Below are positions 1 to 10,406 of a stretch of DNA of 64,000 nt, piece by piece. The position numbers and the translations under genes were made by a program. Origin of the DNA: Tetrapyrgos nigripes. Lineage: Eukaryota; Basidiomycota; Agaricomycetes; Agaricales; Campanellaceae. Position 1 is the first letter of the stretch; every line of letters begins with the position of its first letter. The stretch spans positions 1 to 64,000 of the forward strand of contig JAACJM010000060.1 in assembly GCA_013368315.1 (NCBI GenBank), in the 5' to 3' direction. A model generated the notes under the pieces. The model was not told the origin of the DNA. It saw only the letters and a program-made list of their open reading frames with translations, and did not search any database.

Positions 1-2267
1 AATCGTCATAGATCTAATTTACTTATCAGTAGTATCTATTTTGTATTAGTATGTCTTTCGGATTTGAATGGAACTGAAACAATTGTTCCTGACGCGTACA
101 GCTCATTTTGGATGTGTCACAGTCATGTGACCACAAATGAATTGATTATGTCACTTTTGTTTCCGTTGGCGCGTCGCATCAGAAATCTGAGACATTTGTC
201 TTTACGACCTCTACAGTGTGCCTACGCTTCACTTTCATCATGGTCAAAGCCAAAGCACCTCAAGACAAACAAAAACCAGGTCAGCGACCTTGGTACGACG
301 ATCCAGATGGCGCTCGAAAGGCTTGGCTGGACGAGCACTACAAGTTTTTTCGAGAAGTGCGTAGGGCAGGTAGCCAAGGGGAAGTTCCTCGACTGGATCA
401 CTGGGAAATACTTGTTGAAATTTGGTGAAACTTTCAGTATGTTTTTTATACTTCTCACTAGCTACTTGTAACTAATTTTGGGCCTTGACAGACCTGGATA
501 CCAACGCGTCAGCTCACTACGCAGGGAACCCTACAACGACAACCCCTGCAGCCGCAAACTCCTCCTCATCCCAATCCGAACCACTCAACTCTACCACTCA
601 TCCTCAGCAGCCTCGTATTGAAACATCGGCACCCTCTCAATCCAGCTCACAAGCCCCTGGATCCACGCCGCCTGAAGACAATCCCACTTCCAATTCCATC
701 CCTTCATCCATCCTGACCAGGCTGGCTGACGTGCGAGATCAATACCCACTCTCTGAGGCCCGAGCAGCGCTGCAGGAGGTTTCCTCGACTACCGATTGGG
801 AACCGCTTCTGCTGTTAGCTGCAGAGACTTGCTCGTGGCTCATTCTTCAAGATCAGATTGATGGTATCCCGGGTCACACGAGCCTACCTGAGGTTGAGGC
901 AGCCCTGCAAAACCTCTGGGGTGATGACTATGTCGCCTCAGACTGGATGGGACACGCAGGATCTGCCAATGACCGGGAGAGCGTGGATGATAGCTCTGAC
1001 CTCCTGGAGACAGTCTCGGCAGTGCTGGAGAGGCTGAACAAGGAGTTGCAGGCTGACCTGGATAGATTGGGAGTCCCATATATCAATACCGGTACTGCTG
1101 ATACGGGATCTGCACCACCTACTACCACACCGACAGCCACAGCGACAAATCCAACAACAACCCCGTCTTCATCGACTTCTATGCCAGCCGAAGGACCCAC
1201 GTCATCCACCCTGAGCACCATTCCATCCAAAAAAAACCGCAGTCACAGCGGCAAACCCAACAACAACCCCGTCATCATCGACTCCTATGCCAGCCGAGGC
1301 ACCCTCCAAAAAAACCACAACGACCCCCACCAACGCTAGTTCCCCGTCCAAAGGCAAGGCCAAGAAGAAAAAGAGCAAGAAGAAGGCTGCTGAAGACGAG
1401 TTCGATGCGCTGGATCTGGAGCCGGTAGATGTTGACAAGGTGTATGAGGTGCTAGGTTGGACTAAGCTGTCACCTGAGGGTCTGAACAAGAAGCGAGAGG
1501 TTTGGAAGATGCTTCGTAACGTGAGTACTCGTTTGCTGCTGCTATGGGTTGATATGCTGATTGACTCTGCCAGAGCAAAATTGGCGAATACTTACGAAAG
1601 GCTAGTCGTACTGTGCGAAGTGCACAGTCTGATACAGTCATACGCGGGCTCATCAAGGAAACCGCAACGATTCGGCCCAAACCGCATCGTTCTCTTGACG
1701 CTCAGACGTTTATGAAGCACTACTACGATTCCATGGTGAAGAAAGACACTGACAAGGAAATTGCCGAAGCCTGAAAGGAGTACAATGAGCTTGTTGAGGC
1801 GGTAGGAGAGGGCTCAGAGGCAGCAGAGAACTTGAAGGAGCCTTGTGACCTGCGGATTCGGTTTAGTGTGGCCAAACGCATTTTGGCGACCCAATCAGAT
1901 GAGTTCAAGGCCGAAATCAAGGAGTTGGCTGATACAGATCTGGTGGAGAGGATTGCCGTTTGGGAGGAAGAGAAGGAGAAAGCCAAGGCAGGCAAAGGTA
2001 CTCCACAGGGATACGCAAAGTAAGTATTAATTGTTCTCTTACTTATCCAAAAGCTTACAGTGTTGCCTTTGACAGTGCTCTAGAGAAGTGGGGGCCAGTT
2101 ATTGCGCGTTTCAATGCAGCAGTTGCAGATGAGCTGGGCATGGTCATGGTTACAGCGCTGGTTGGGCCGAATCCTGATATTGGTGGAAAGGTAGATGTGT
2201 GCTGGTAAGTTTCCTGTTTGAGTGTTAGTAACATTCTGATTCTGACCATTGTCATGAAGGAATGTTA

Positions 2268-2477
2268 CAGTGGGTCAAAAAATTGTCCACATGTTTCGCA
2301 TTTTTGGAAAGATTGCCAATTTAAGCAATACTGAGTAGAGATATTGAAATGTGGTCAGTGATGGGCAGAACGCCCTTGATAAGAGCTACAATAATCTGTT
2401 TTATTTGTCCTATTTGGCTCAAAACTCATGGAGATATGATTGATTTAAAATGGTATGTCATTTGGACAATTTTTTGA
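2268..2477 (+). repeat. Left TIR of the Tc1/mariner element
   Basis: This 210-bp arm is inverted at 3685-3894. Each arm carries TCAAAAAATTGTCCA near its outer end (2274-2288) and the same sequence inverted at its inner end (about 2463-2477), so there are two candidate transposase-binding sites per arm in inverted orientation. Confidence 0.9.
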
Positions 2478-2596
2478 GTTGCCACTTCAAAATCAGTATT
2501 GTAACTATGTGATGTCTCATAGATGACATCATAAGTGGAGTTGTACAATGATGCAATGGCTACATCATAATGATATCATAGCTGCCAGCTGGACCA

Positions 2597-2604
2597 TATA
2601 TAAG
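2597..2604 (+). promoter_or_regulatory. TATA box of the transposase gene
   Basis: TATATAAG lies about 40 bp upstream of ATG 2638. It falls inside the reading frame if the upstream ATG at 2548 is used, so it favours 2638 as the true start. Confidence 0.55.
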
Positions 2605-2637
2605 GGCATCCAGTTGTTCTATAGCCCTCATCAAATC

Positions 2638-3654
2638 ATGAGACCCATCACATCCACCCAGAAAGACAATATCCTCTCTCTCCTCCAAACTTCTGCTTCA
2701 TCCAGGGAAATCTCTGCTAAAACTGGGGTATCCAAGTCAAAGATTGCTTCTCTGGCCAAAGAGATGTATCCTGACAAGGAGAACCATCAAGCAGGGCGTC
2801 CTAGAAAGCTGTCTACCACTGATGAACGTGCTGCTATCCAACAAATCAACACTGGCAAAGCTGAAAATGCTACAGAAGTGGCCAGAAACATCAATCCCCT
2901 CCTTGACCAACCTGTCTCCACCCAAACCATTCGAAATTCCCTTCTCAGGCATGATGTGGACACATCTAAAACGAAGAAGAAGCCCAAACTCACTGCAGCT
3001 CACAGGAAGGCTCGTTTAAACTTTGCACAGAAGTACAGAAACTGGACTGTGGATGACTGGAAAAGGGTTATTTGGTCAGATGAGACTAAAATCAATCGAT
3101 ATGGGTCAGATGGACAGCAGTATGTGTGGGGGAGGAAGGGTGAATCCTTGGGAGAGAGAAATGTGGTGGAAACAGTCAAATTTGGAGGAGGAAATATCAT
3201 GGTGTGGGGATGTATGGGGTGGGAAGGAGTTGGAAACATGGCAGAGGTGGAGGGCAGGATGAATGCAGAGCAGTATGTGGACATTTTGGAGAACAACCTT
3301 CTGGAGAGCATGGATATTTTGGGTGTTGATCCAGAGGTGGCCATTTTTCAGCAAGACAATGATCCTAAACACAAGTCAAAACTGGCCACCAAGTGGTTTG
3401 AAGACAACAACATCCATTGCATGAGCTGGCCTGCTCAATCTCCTGACCTGAACCCCATTGAACACCTCTGGACAACCCTCAAACACAAGCTCAATGGATA
3501 TGACACAGCACCCTCTGGAGTTTGGGAAATATGGGACAGAGCAGCTGAAAAGTGGGATGAAATCACAGAAGAAGATTGTCAGAAATTGATCAGGAGCATG
3601 CCTAGAAGGATTGAGGCTGTGTTGAAGGCCAAAGGAGGGCATACCAAGTACTGA
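2638..3654 (+). CDS. Tc1/mariner (DD34E) transposase
   Basis: This 338-aa protein, intronless and unbroken, is the usual length for Tc1-type transposases. The N-terminal third has helix-turn-helix DNA-binding repeats (a segment with SSREISAKTGVSKSKIASLA) and a GRPRK linker of the AT-hook type. The catalytic core shows WSDETK (first Asp), QQDNDPKH (second Asp) and SPDLNPIEHLW (Glu). There are 34 residues between the second Asp and the Glu, so the triad is DD34E. It would bind the TIRs and cut and paste the element into TA sites in the nucleus. The frame is open from 2548, but the TATA box at 2597 and family length favour 2638. All catalytic residues are present, so the enzyme may be active. 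Confidence 0.95.
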   Translation: MRPITSTQKDNILSLLQTSASSREISAKTGVSKSKIASLAKEMYPDKENHQAGRPRKLSTTDERAAIQQINTGKAENATEVARNINPLLDQPVSTQTIRNSLLRHDVDTSKTKKKPKLTAAHRKARLNFAQKYRNWTVDDWKRVIWSDETKINRYGSDGQQYVWGRKGESLGERNVVETVKFGGGNIMVWGCMGWEGVGNMAEVEGRMNAEQYVDILENNLLESMDILGVDPEVAIFQQDNDPKHKSKLATKWFEDNNIHCMSWPAQSPDLNPIEHLWTTLKHKLNGYDTAPSGVWEIWDRAAEKWDEITEEDCQKLIRSMPRRIEAVLKAKGGHTKY

Positions 3655-3684
3655 GCTAGCACTTTCTGTATTTTCACTTGCATG

Positions 3685-3894
3685 TCAAAAAATTGTCCAA
3701 ATGACATACCATTTTAAATCAGTCATATCTCCATGAGTTTTAAGCCAAATAAGACAAAACAGACAGAATATTGTAGCGTTTATCAAGGGCTGTCTGCCCA
3801 TCACTGACCACATTTTAATATCTCTACTCAGTATTGCTTAAATTGGCAATCTTTCCAAAAATGCGAAACATGTGGACAATTTTTTGACCCACTG
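3685..3894 (-). repeat. Right TIR of the Tc1/mariner element
   Basis: Inverted partner of 2268-2477, ending GACCCACTG followed by the TA duplication at 3895-3896. The inner copy of the binding-site-like motif starts right at 3685. Confidence 0.9.
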
Positions 3895-4452
3895 TAATGG
3901 AAACAACGGGATGGGATTGGACTGGCATCAATTCGACGAACGCGCATTCAAGGCTACAGGTGATTCCTTGATCAGGTTCACCAAGACTGTATTCAGTGAG
4001 TATTTGAATACCGTCATTTAATACATACCCATATTGACATACGGGACCCAGGTTCAAGTGATCGTGCAGCTAGGACTGGTCAAGGTGATGCTCATGTCTG
4101 GCCATCGTCCACTTTCGCCAATGAACCTGCTCCTTCGACTCCTTCCCGTACCCAAAAACGGACCAAGAGGAAGTCCCGTCGGGTGGTAGAGAGTGAGGCT
4201 GAAGAGTCGGAGTCAGAGCCACCTCCCAAGAAGAAATCGTCCAAGAATGCTTCGAAGAACGCCTCGAAGACCGCCTCGAAGAAGTCTGCCTCGAAGAAAA
4301 GGAGGGTGGTAGAAAGTGAGGCCGAGGAATCAGAGTCAGAGCCCTCTCCGAGACCGTCCAGGAAATCCGCCTCGAAGAAGTCTGCGTCCCAGAAATCCCC
4401 CTCGAAGAAATCCACCTCAAGGAAAAGGAAGCTGGTCCAAAGCGAGGCAGAG

Positions 4453-4521
4453 GAGTCGGAGGTAGAGGAATCAGAGGTAGAGGAATCGGAGGTAGAGGAA
4501 TCGGAGGTAGAGGAATCAGAG
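4453..4521 (+). repeat. 15-bp tandem repeat coding Ser-Glu-Val-Glu-Glu
   Basis: About four units of TCGGAGGTAGAGGAA (one- to two-base variants) encode an acidic repeat in the C-terminal half of the host pseudogene. Downstream is a second repeat of the same period. Confidence 0.85.
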
Positions 4522-4647
4522 TCTCAGTTGCCTCCAAGGAAGAGATCTGGAAAAAAATCAACGAAGGCGCGCACTCCTCCTCGCCTAGACACGCCTCCTC
4601 TACCAAACATGCCTCCACCTCTCCCAGAGACTCCTCACCCAAACGCT

Positions 4648-4710
4648 CCTCCACCTCAGACTCCTCCACCTCAGACTCCTCCACCTCAGACTCCTCCACC
4701 TCAGACTCCT
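4648..4710 (+). repeat. 15-bp tandem repeat coding Pro-Pro-Pro-Gln-Thr
   Basis: Four near-perfect copies of CCTCCACCTCAGACT encode a proline-rich repeat, continuing the low-complexity linker of the host pseudogene. Confidence 0.85.
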
Positions 4711-5790
4711 GCAGCAACCACGCCAATTTCCTTCTTTCCTTCCCCCACTCGTCCAGGCAGCATGCCTTTCTCTGGGCGAATATTTGCCCCGTATGACCGT
4801 GGAGAACCTTTCTTGGCTACGACCCCACCTCCTGACCTTCAGTACTCACCATTCCTACACACAAGTCCGTGGCCACCGTCTATAGAACTTCCGTTCTACT
4901 TTGATGTCACTACCACTACTACTGCCAACGTCGACGTCACTACCTCCCCCAACGTCACTGCCACGTCCCATTCCGACTCCACTTCCCCTACCCAATCCGG
5001 TTCTCACACCTCAGTAGTCACGGAGGAGCCATATACCATCTCCAGGGAGGCTATTTGCTGGCACCATCCCAGAGAGAGTGAGTTCTGGCCTGGCTTACGT
5101 CTTGCCCTTGGGGAATGGGGCCGTTACCTGGATGCTGTGCCTAAGGAGGATGATGAGTGGATCACTCATTTCAAGGAACTGATTGACATCTATCTCCAGA
5201 TAGAGCATGCCTACCGGTACCACGAGAACAATGGAGTCATCATGTCACAGATGGAATGGCCGGGGATTCGGGAGTGGGAAAACGCCGGTCGCCCATATTG
5301 GGCTATTGTTGAGCCTGGTAGACGTTGCATTGAGGACGAGGTGAAGGGCTTGCGGACATGGTGGGAAGACTTTGCGACGTTCGAGAAGGGTGAGACGGAC
5401 TTTGCTCCGCTGGACTCAACGTCGGGCAAGAATGGCGTGTTCAGGTTCATGGTGGGTTTGATGCTCTGCCTCACCATGATTCTTGGAGATCCGGAGGAGG
5501 AAAACTTCAATAAGCGCAATGCGGACAAGACCTTTGCCCTTGCTGGATGGGCCGACCTCGTGATCGACGCCAAGGAAACCCTCGAACATGTCTACAAGCA
5601 TGCCAAGTTCAAGAACCCACCGAGATCGAAACGCAAGGCTGCTGAGATGGAGGAAAGTGGGTCAAGTCAAAGGATGACTCGTCATCGGGCGGCTGAGCTG
5701 AAGGAGAAGGAAGAAGAAGAGAGTAAGAAGAGGGGCAAGAAAGGGAAGAAATCGGGTGGGAGAGGCACTTTCAAGCCCAAAGGGAGGTGA

Positions 5791-6758
5791 TCGTGGGCGG
5801 TCATCCTGAAGCTCGTCATTCTTGGTCATTCTTGCTGTTGTGGGTTTTGTTCGTCGTTTATTTAGTTGTTTGTCATTTATTTTGTATGGAAGACTTTATG
5901 TACATGTTGTGGACTTTTATATAATGTTATTACTGCCAACTGATATATATATATGGGCCCATAGTACGAACTCAATGAGACGTTGACTTGTGTTGAGAAG
6001 TCCTGATGAAGATGGCTGTATTGAAATATTGGATGGTAAAATTTCACAAATTTGACAAGTCTCAAAAACCTGGCATAAAAAGTGAGCGCAAAAACGAAAT
6101 GAACAAGACAGTGATACTAGTATTGTAATGGGACATCGTACATACCTGTGAGAGTTTTCAGAATCATTGTAAGTTCAATGTATAGCCGATACTGTTCCGG
6201 AAAGTCTTTTATAAGTCCCATGCTTAGACGTGTGGGCACAGAGCAGCAATTTATGATGCTAATTGCTGGAAAACTGTAACGAGCAACCCTACATGTCCTA
6301 GGGATGACCTCAATGCAAGTACCATATTGAGATACAGGTCAATGGAATCAAAGCGATAATCATATTAGATATGTGCCTACGGATGTAAGCAGGGTAGCTC
6401 CGTGAGGATACATGCTCTATGTACAATAGTCTACCTTAGTCTACTACATATGCTTGAATCATTGTATTTATTCGATTACCGTAAGCGAGATCTGCTCAAC
6501 CGATGCAAAGGAGTTAAGCAAGGGATGGGATGTAGCCTGATGTAGCCCGGAAAACAGCGCCATGCCACTGTATGCCAACGATGCCACCTAATGCCGATGC
6601 CCTGCCGTGGCCAACCCCTGCCCAACCTCTCATATGTGACCCATATTCATATACCGCTGCCTGATTAGGGCCAAAACTAGCCTGGGTATGCCCTGGCTAT
6701 ATCCCTCCCATATTGTACTATCGGGGGTGAGGGGTTACCAGGAGTATTTATATATCGG
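5791..6758. other. Intergenic region without a recognisable gene
   Basis: AT-rich sequence with a short TATATATA run near 5943-5950 and GC-richer sequence after 6540. I see no supported gene, RNA or complete mobile element. Confidence 0.5.
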
Positions 6759-9183
6759 GGCTACATCGCCTCATGCTGCATCAACAAAGAAAGCAGCGCC
6801 AAGCTCTCTGGAGCGCTAAACTCGATGTACCAGTATTATGAAGATGCAGCAGTTTGTTATGTCTACCTATCTGACGTCTCTGGAGATCTGTATCATCCTC
6901 GAGATGAAAAATCCAACTTTAGGGATAGTAGATGGTTCAGGAGAGGCTGGACACTTCAGGAGTTACTCACACCCGAATTTGTCGTGTTTTTGGACAAGAA
7001 CTGGAAGAGGATCGGGACCAGGTGGAGCTTGAGAGATGTAGTCTCGGCAGTTACTACCATTCCGGTAGATGTCTTCCAGGGACAAATTATCAACGAGTAC
7101 AGTGTCGCTCAGAGGATGTCATGGGCTGTGGTTAGAGAGACTACGAGGCCAGAGGACAAAGCATACTGTTTGCTGGGGATTTTTGGTGTCAGTATGTCAC
7201 CAATTTATGGGGAGGGTGGCACCAGAGCCTTCATGCGGCTACAGCAGGAGATTATCAGGATCTCCGATGATTGCAGTATCTTTGCTTGGGTTGCTGTACC
7301 GCCCATGGGGGAGGAGCTAGAGGAGCAGCAGAAGAGGAGGGGACAGTACAAACCCATAGACAGGAAAGAAAAGCCAAGGGGTTTGTTAGCTCACTTGCCC
7401 TATGAATTTAGAATGTTGGGCGACATCAGGTTTTTACCAAATCACTTGCAGGCACTTGTGGGCACTCGCAGCTGCTTGCACAAGCGTCTGAAAGCCATGT
7501 GAGTTCGTGAGTCCACAAGTTGGCGAGCTGAGTCAAAAATTCTGCGAGTTCTTCTGACTAAATTGTACATAGGGTGTTCCTCCTTGCTATGGACCTTACA
7601 CATTGACCTGAACCAAGTCTATACACTCCATTTACATAGTCTGAAATGGTCCTTCTGTATATTATGCTTGCCATCGTCATCACCTGTGTGTTTTTCAGAA
7701 ATCCTTCAAAAGCTATATACAAAGGGCAACTACTTACCATTTCTCAAAACACTAATGTAAATCACAAATAGGGTCTCTATATAGTGTATCAGTACCCAAT
7801 CTAGGTAAAGAAATGGAGGGAAGCCTGAAATACTTGAGGAAAGAGCTCTGCAAGCCCCTGCAAGCCCATGAGTAAAATGCTGCATTTGCTGATGGATGTG
7901 CAGGCTTCAAATGTGGAACTCATCAGCAACAAATCATCCTATTTGTTCAGTAACAATGGCCTGCATATCCATCTTCCTCTCGATCCCACCTCTTCCAGCT
8001 CCAGGCACTCTGGCAAAGATATCTTCCTCGCACACCTACTCTGCCAGTCCACAAGAGGCAGTAGCTACTTGACCATTTATCTCCGAAAGACAAGTGGACA
8101 TCAATATGTATGGTGCTATGCAGATGAAGTATTCTTGATGAGCTCACTTCTGGCACTGGATAATGTTCGGGAACTCTCCGTCAGAGAGCCTCTAGTCGCA
8201 AGACGCAGGCTCCAAACCTTGAATACATCCAGCATAGCAGAATTGTCCGTGTCATGGTACAATGTTGAACTTCTTCGATCAGCTCAGGACTTCATTTATC
8301 AATCCCCTCCAGAATCTCAGGGAGCCAGCTGTTTTGGTAAACAGACATTATCAGTTGGTGTTGTGTATTCATGGTCGAGCCCTAGACTTCTTCAGTACCA
8401 GTCTGAGAAAACTGGAGATTCTTTCACCATCATCTGTACACATCATGCAGCTGGTGGCAAGCCTTCCCTGAAGATTTCTGATCAAACATTGATCCAGGAT
8501 TCCATTCAAGGGGATACACTGCTAGGGAAACTGAACAGTGGAAACTATATAATCATTGTGTCTGAAAGGAGAGGAGATTCGCAGGAAAAGATAGAGATTG
8601 GTTATCTTGCAAAAGATAATCCTGAAATTTGCCTCTGGACTAGTCCATTATGCCTCCCTGATTTAAGCTTCATGATATCTTCCAGGTTGAGCACTTGGAT
8701 TTTCATCTCAACTTCGAAGGGATCTTTCCACCTGATCCCTTTGGTAGGATTACTCAAGATATGGCTTATGCTACCCTCTTCCAACCACATCCAGATGATC
8801 CGAAGGAGTGTGGTTATCATACATATTGCCTTCTTACATACCAATTTCATGAAAGATCTAACAAGCTCGAACACATCATTCACGTTGCATTTGGACTTCA
8901 GGGATCTTCAGTTTGGACTGATGTTGTTGTACAACCCTCCTCCTCTTACAACAGATTGACTTCTGAACCCTTTTCCTCTCGCGAAACTTCTGAACAGGTT
9001 TGGAAATCCTACTCCAACTTCGGGTCAAGGTATCACAAGCGATTGATGGGTGAAAGATTCACGACGCAGGAAAAGGGTTGGTATTATGGGGGTATCTCTG
9101 TGACTACTGGGATCCAGAGGACTAAAAATCTGCAGCTGGAAGATTACTTGTTGCACTTGAGCTTGAAAAGCGTTATATATTGA
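6759..9183 (+). pseudogene. Broken HET-domain (heterokaryon incompatibility) gene
   Basis: The 6759-7430 part encodes the second half of a HET domain, with CCINKESSAKLSGALNSMY, CYVYLSDV, SRWFRRGWTLQELL, WSLRDVVSAVT and TRPEDKAYCLLGIFGVSM. HET proteins of filamentous fungi trigger programmed cell death after fusion of incompatible hyphae. The usual start of the domain is missing: no good exon is seen before 6759. A C-terminal region typical of basidiomycete HET proteins (beta-rich, NNGLHIHLPLDP ... YLTIYLRKTSG) resumes at about 7890 in another frame, and a one-base frame change near 8690 is needed to reach the end at 9183. About 450 bp of unrelated sequence lies between the halves. No intron with normal splice sites repairs either break, so I treat it as a pseudogene. 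Two separate remnants are the alternative. Confidence 0.65.
7440..7885. other. Non-coding insert between the two halves of the HET gene
   Basis: About 450 bp without similarity to HET proteins separates the domain from its C-terminal region. Its borders hold GCACTTGTGGGC/GCTTGCA-type short repeats, but I find no clear terminal repeats or target duplication. It may be a decayed insertion or a long, corrupted intron. Confidence 0.35.
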
Positions 9184-9365
9184 ATTTTTATTCTGTCACA
9201 GATGGAGTCAGAGGCGCAGGTCCTCATTGAAAGGGGCAGACACAGCAAGGATGGGTGCATTTTTGTCGGGCATTTTAGTCTCGAATATTTCCACAGTGGC
9301 TGGAATACCGTTACTTCGATTTTGGGCTGTCGTTATATGCATAGTATTTCGTCTATGTCATATTC

Positions 9366-9490
9366 AGGGCTCCTAGCGGATCAGATGCTGTTCGGATGCA
9401 GATCCATCCGCTCGGATGAGTTGCTCGAACATGCCAATCCGCATCGGCGGATGGTATCTGTCGGATGACCTGATCATCCGTGGATGGGGA
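9366..9490 (+). repeat. Terminus of a dispersed element (CAGGGCTCCTAGCGGATC family)
   Basis: The segment begins CAGGGCTCCTAGCGGATC and continues with many GGATG/CATCC motifs. The same terminal sequence occurs in the opposite orientation at the junction near 58480-58590. Short CAGGG-type ends and subterminal repeats recall hAT elements, but I could not find the second end or an 8-bp duplication. Confidence 0.4.
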
Positions 9491-10241
9491 GCTGATACAC
9501 TAATGAGTGTACAAAAATGTTCAGAAGGTATTTTTAAAATTGTAAACTACGTCTAAATACATGTAGAGTGCAATACATGAAAATTTATCAAGTTACTCGC
9601 TATTGACACATTCTTATTATGACAAGAATGGCTCTGGCCACTTCGCTGATATTACAAGGCTGAATGAAATGAGGGTGAGTTCTTTACACTCCATTTCTGC
9701 GTGTGGCTATGTCGCATCAGGAAACCCACCCCAGACTAATGCATCGGTAGTTTAGCAATAGTTACATTTATTCTTGAGATTAGGTCTAAATCACGAACTA
9801 GGAGTAAATTAGTGAATATTGACCATACTTAGTCCTTGAAGAATGTTACAGTCAAAATTTTACGAAGAATTCTTTGGTAAATGTGAGTCAGGGAGACTGA
9901 TGATTTTCGCTGATACGGTCCAAAACTGCGGGCCAGGTAAATTATCTCCTAGCTTGAGGCCTGAGCTATAGGATATGATAGGGGTATATTCCCACACTCT
10001 GTCTTGTCCACTCTCATCTTGTCGGATCCTGAAGTGTCCGTTCCCGTTGTCTTCTCCCTTAGATTACCATTTTGCCAGGTACTTTGGGGTCTATTCTTCA
10101 TAGAAAATTATGTCATTAAGCAAGTTGCCCAGTGGTGTCGATTCAGGGCTATGCAAAATTGTTCTAATGCTCTATTCCCACGCCATCGGACCTCTAGATA
10201 CCAGTATCAATTACCTGTATGTACATGTGGTAATAGCTACG
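9491..10241. other. Intergenic, nothing recognised
   Basis: AT-rich sequence with no supported ORF, RNA or repeat structure apart from the flanking repeat fragments. Confidence 0.4.
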
Positions 10242-10406
10242 TCAGTCTATGTTACAATATGTATGCTGATCACTATAAGGATTGACGAAAAAGGTTGGAC
10301 ATAAGTCAAGAACATTTTCGCACGTCCAGTCTGACGCAACTGCTCCACCCCATTTTGGAAACAAGTGAACGCTCCGTTTCACCATTGATAGAGGCACGGG
10401 TATGAG
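10242..10406 (-). pseudogene. C-terminal fragment of a dispersed agaric mobile-element-associated protein
   Basis: On the minus strand about 50 codons read MVKRSVHLFPKWG, DWTCENVLDLCPTFFVNPY and SDQHTY before the stop. A related tail (RRSVHLIPRFG, EWTSSNVL, FFVNSMVDRNTY) is at 57788-58138. I associate this tail with large multicopy proteins found near transposons in mushroom genomes; the function is unknown. Upstream coding sequence is cut off exactly where the inverted-repeat element at 10407 begins. Confidence 0.5.

Larger units (their letters stand above)
2268..3894 (+). mobile_element. Tc1/mariner transposon, structurally intact
   Basis: The element is 1627 bp, flanked by TA on both sides (2266-2267 and 3895-3896), with terminal inverted repeats of about 210 bp that begin CAGTGGGTCAAAAAATTG. 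The arms differ at only a dozen or so positions by eye. It contains one uninterrupted transposase gene. It sits in an exon of the gene at 240-5790; removing it and one TA rejoins that exon in frame. Long TIRs, an intact ORF and a clean target duplication suggest a recent insertion. Confidence 0.95.
240..5790 (+). pseudogene. Decayed multi-exon agaric hypothetical gene, interrupted by a Tc1 element
   Basis: A long host gene can be followed through several exons. It starts at ATG 240 with a basic N-terminus, runs through a Ser/Thr/Pro-rich stretch, a Lys-rich linker (about 1350-1390) and conserved blocks around 1572-2020 and 2075-2205, and ends in a Lys/Glu-rich region and a Trp-rich C-terminal domain (about 5030-5620). 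Introns with GT-AG ends are visible near 1519-1571, 2020-2072, 2206-2260 and 3995-4050. The layout resembles a large expanded family of uncharacterised agaric proteins; the function is unknown. Lesions: a frame change in exon 1 near 380, a frame change at an A8 run (1229-1236), an in-frame TGA at 1772-1774, and a transposon inserted in coding sequence at 2266. I call it a pseudogene, although the single-base shifts could be sequencing errors. Confidence 0.6.

Noticed and set aside
64..471. A separate 135-aa gene
   Set aside because: Its 3' half is the continuation of exon 1 of the host pseudogene after a frame change; the 5' half has no support.
2548..2637. N-terminal extension of the Tc1 transposase
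   Set aside because: A TATA box lies inside it, and relatives start at the residue encoded at 2638.
4070..4726. A 218-aa minus-strand acidic repeat protein
   Set aside because: It mirrors the 15-bp repeats of the plus-strand pseudogene.
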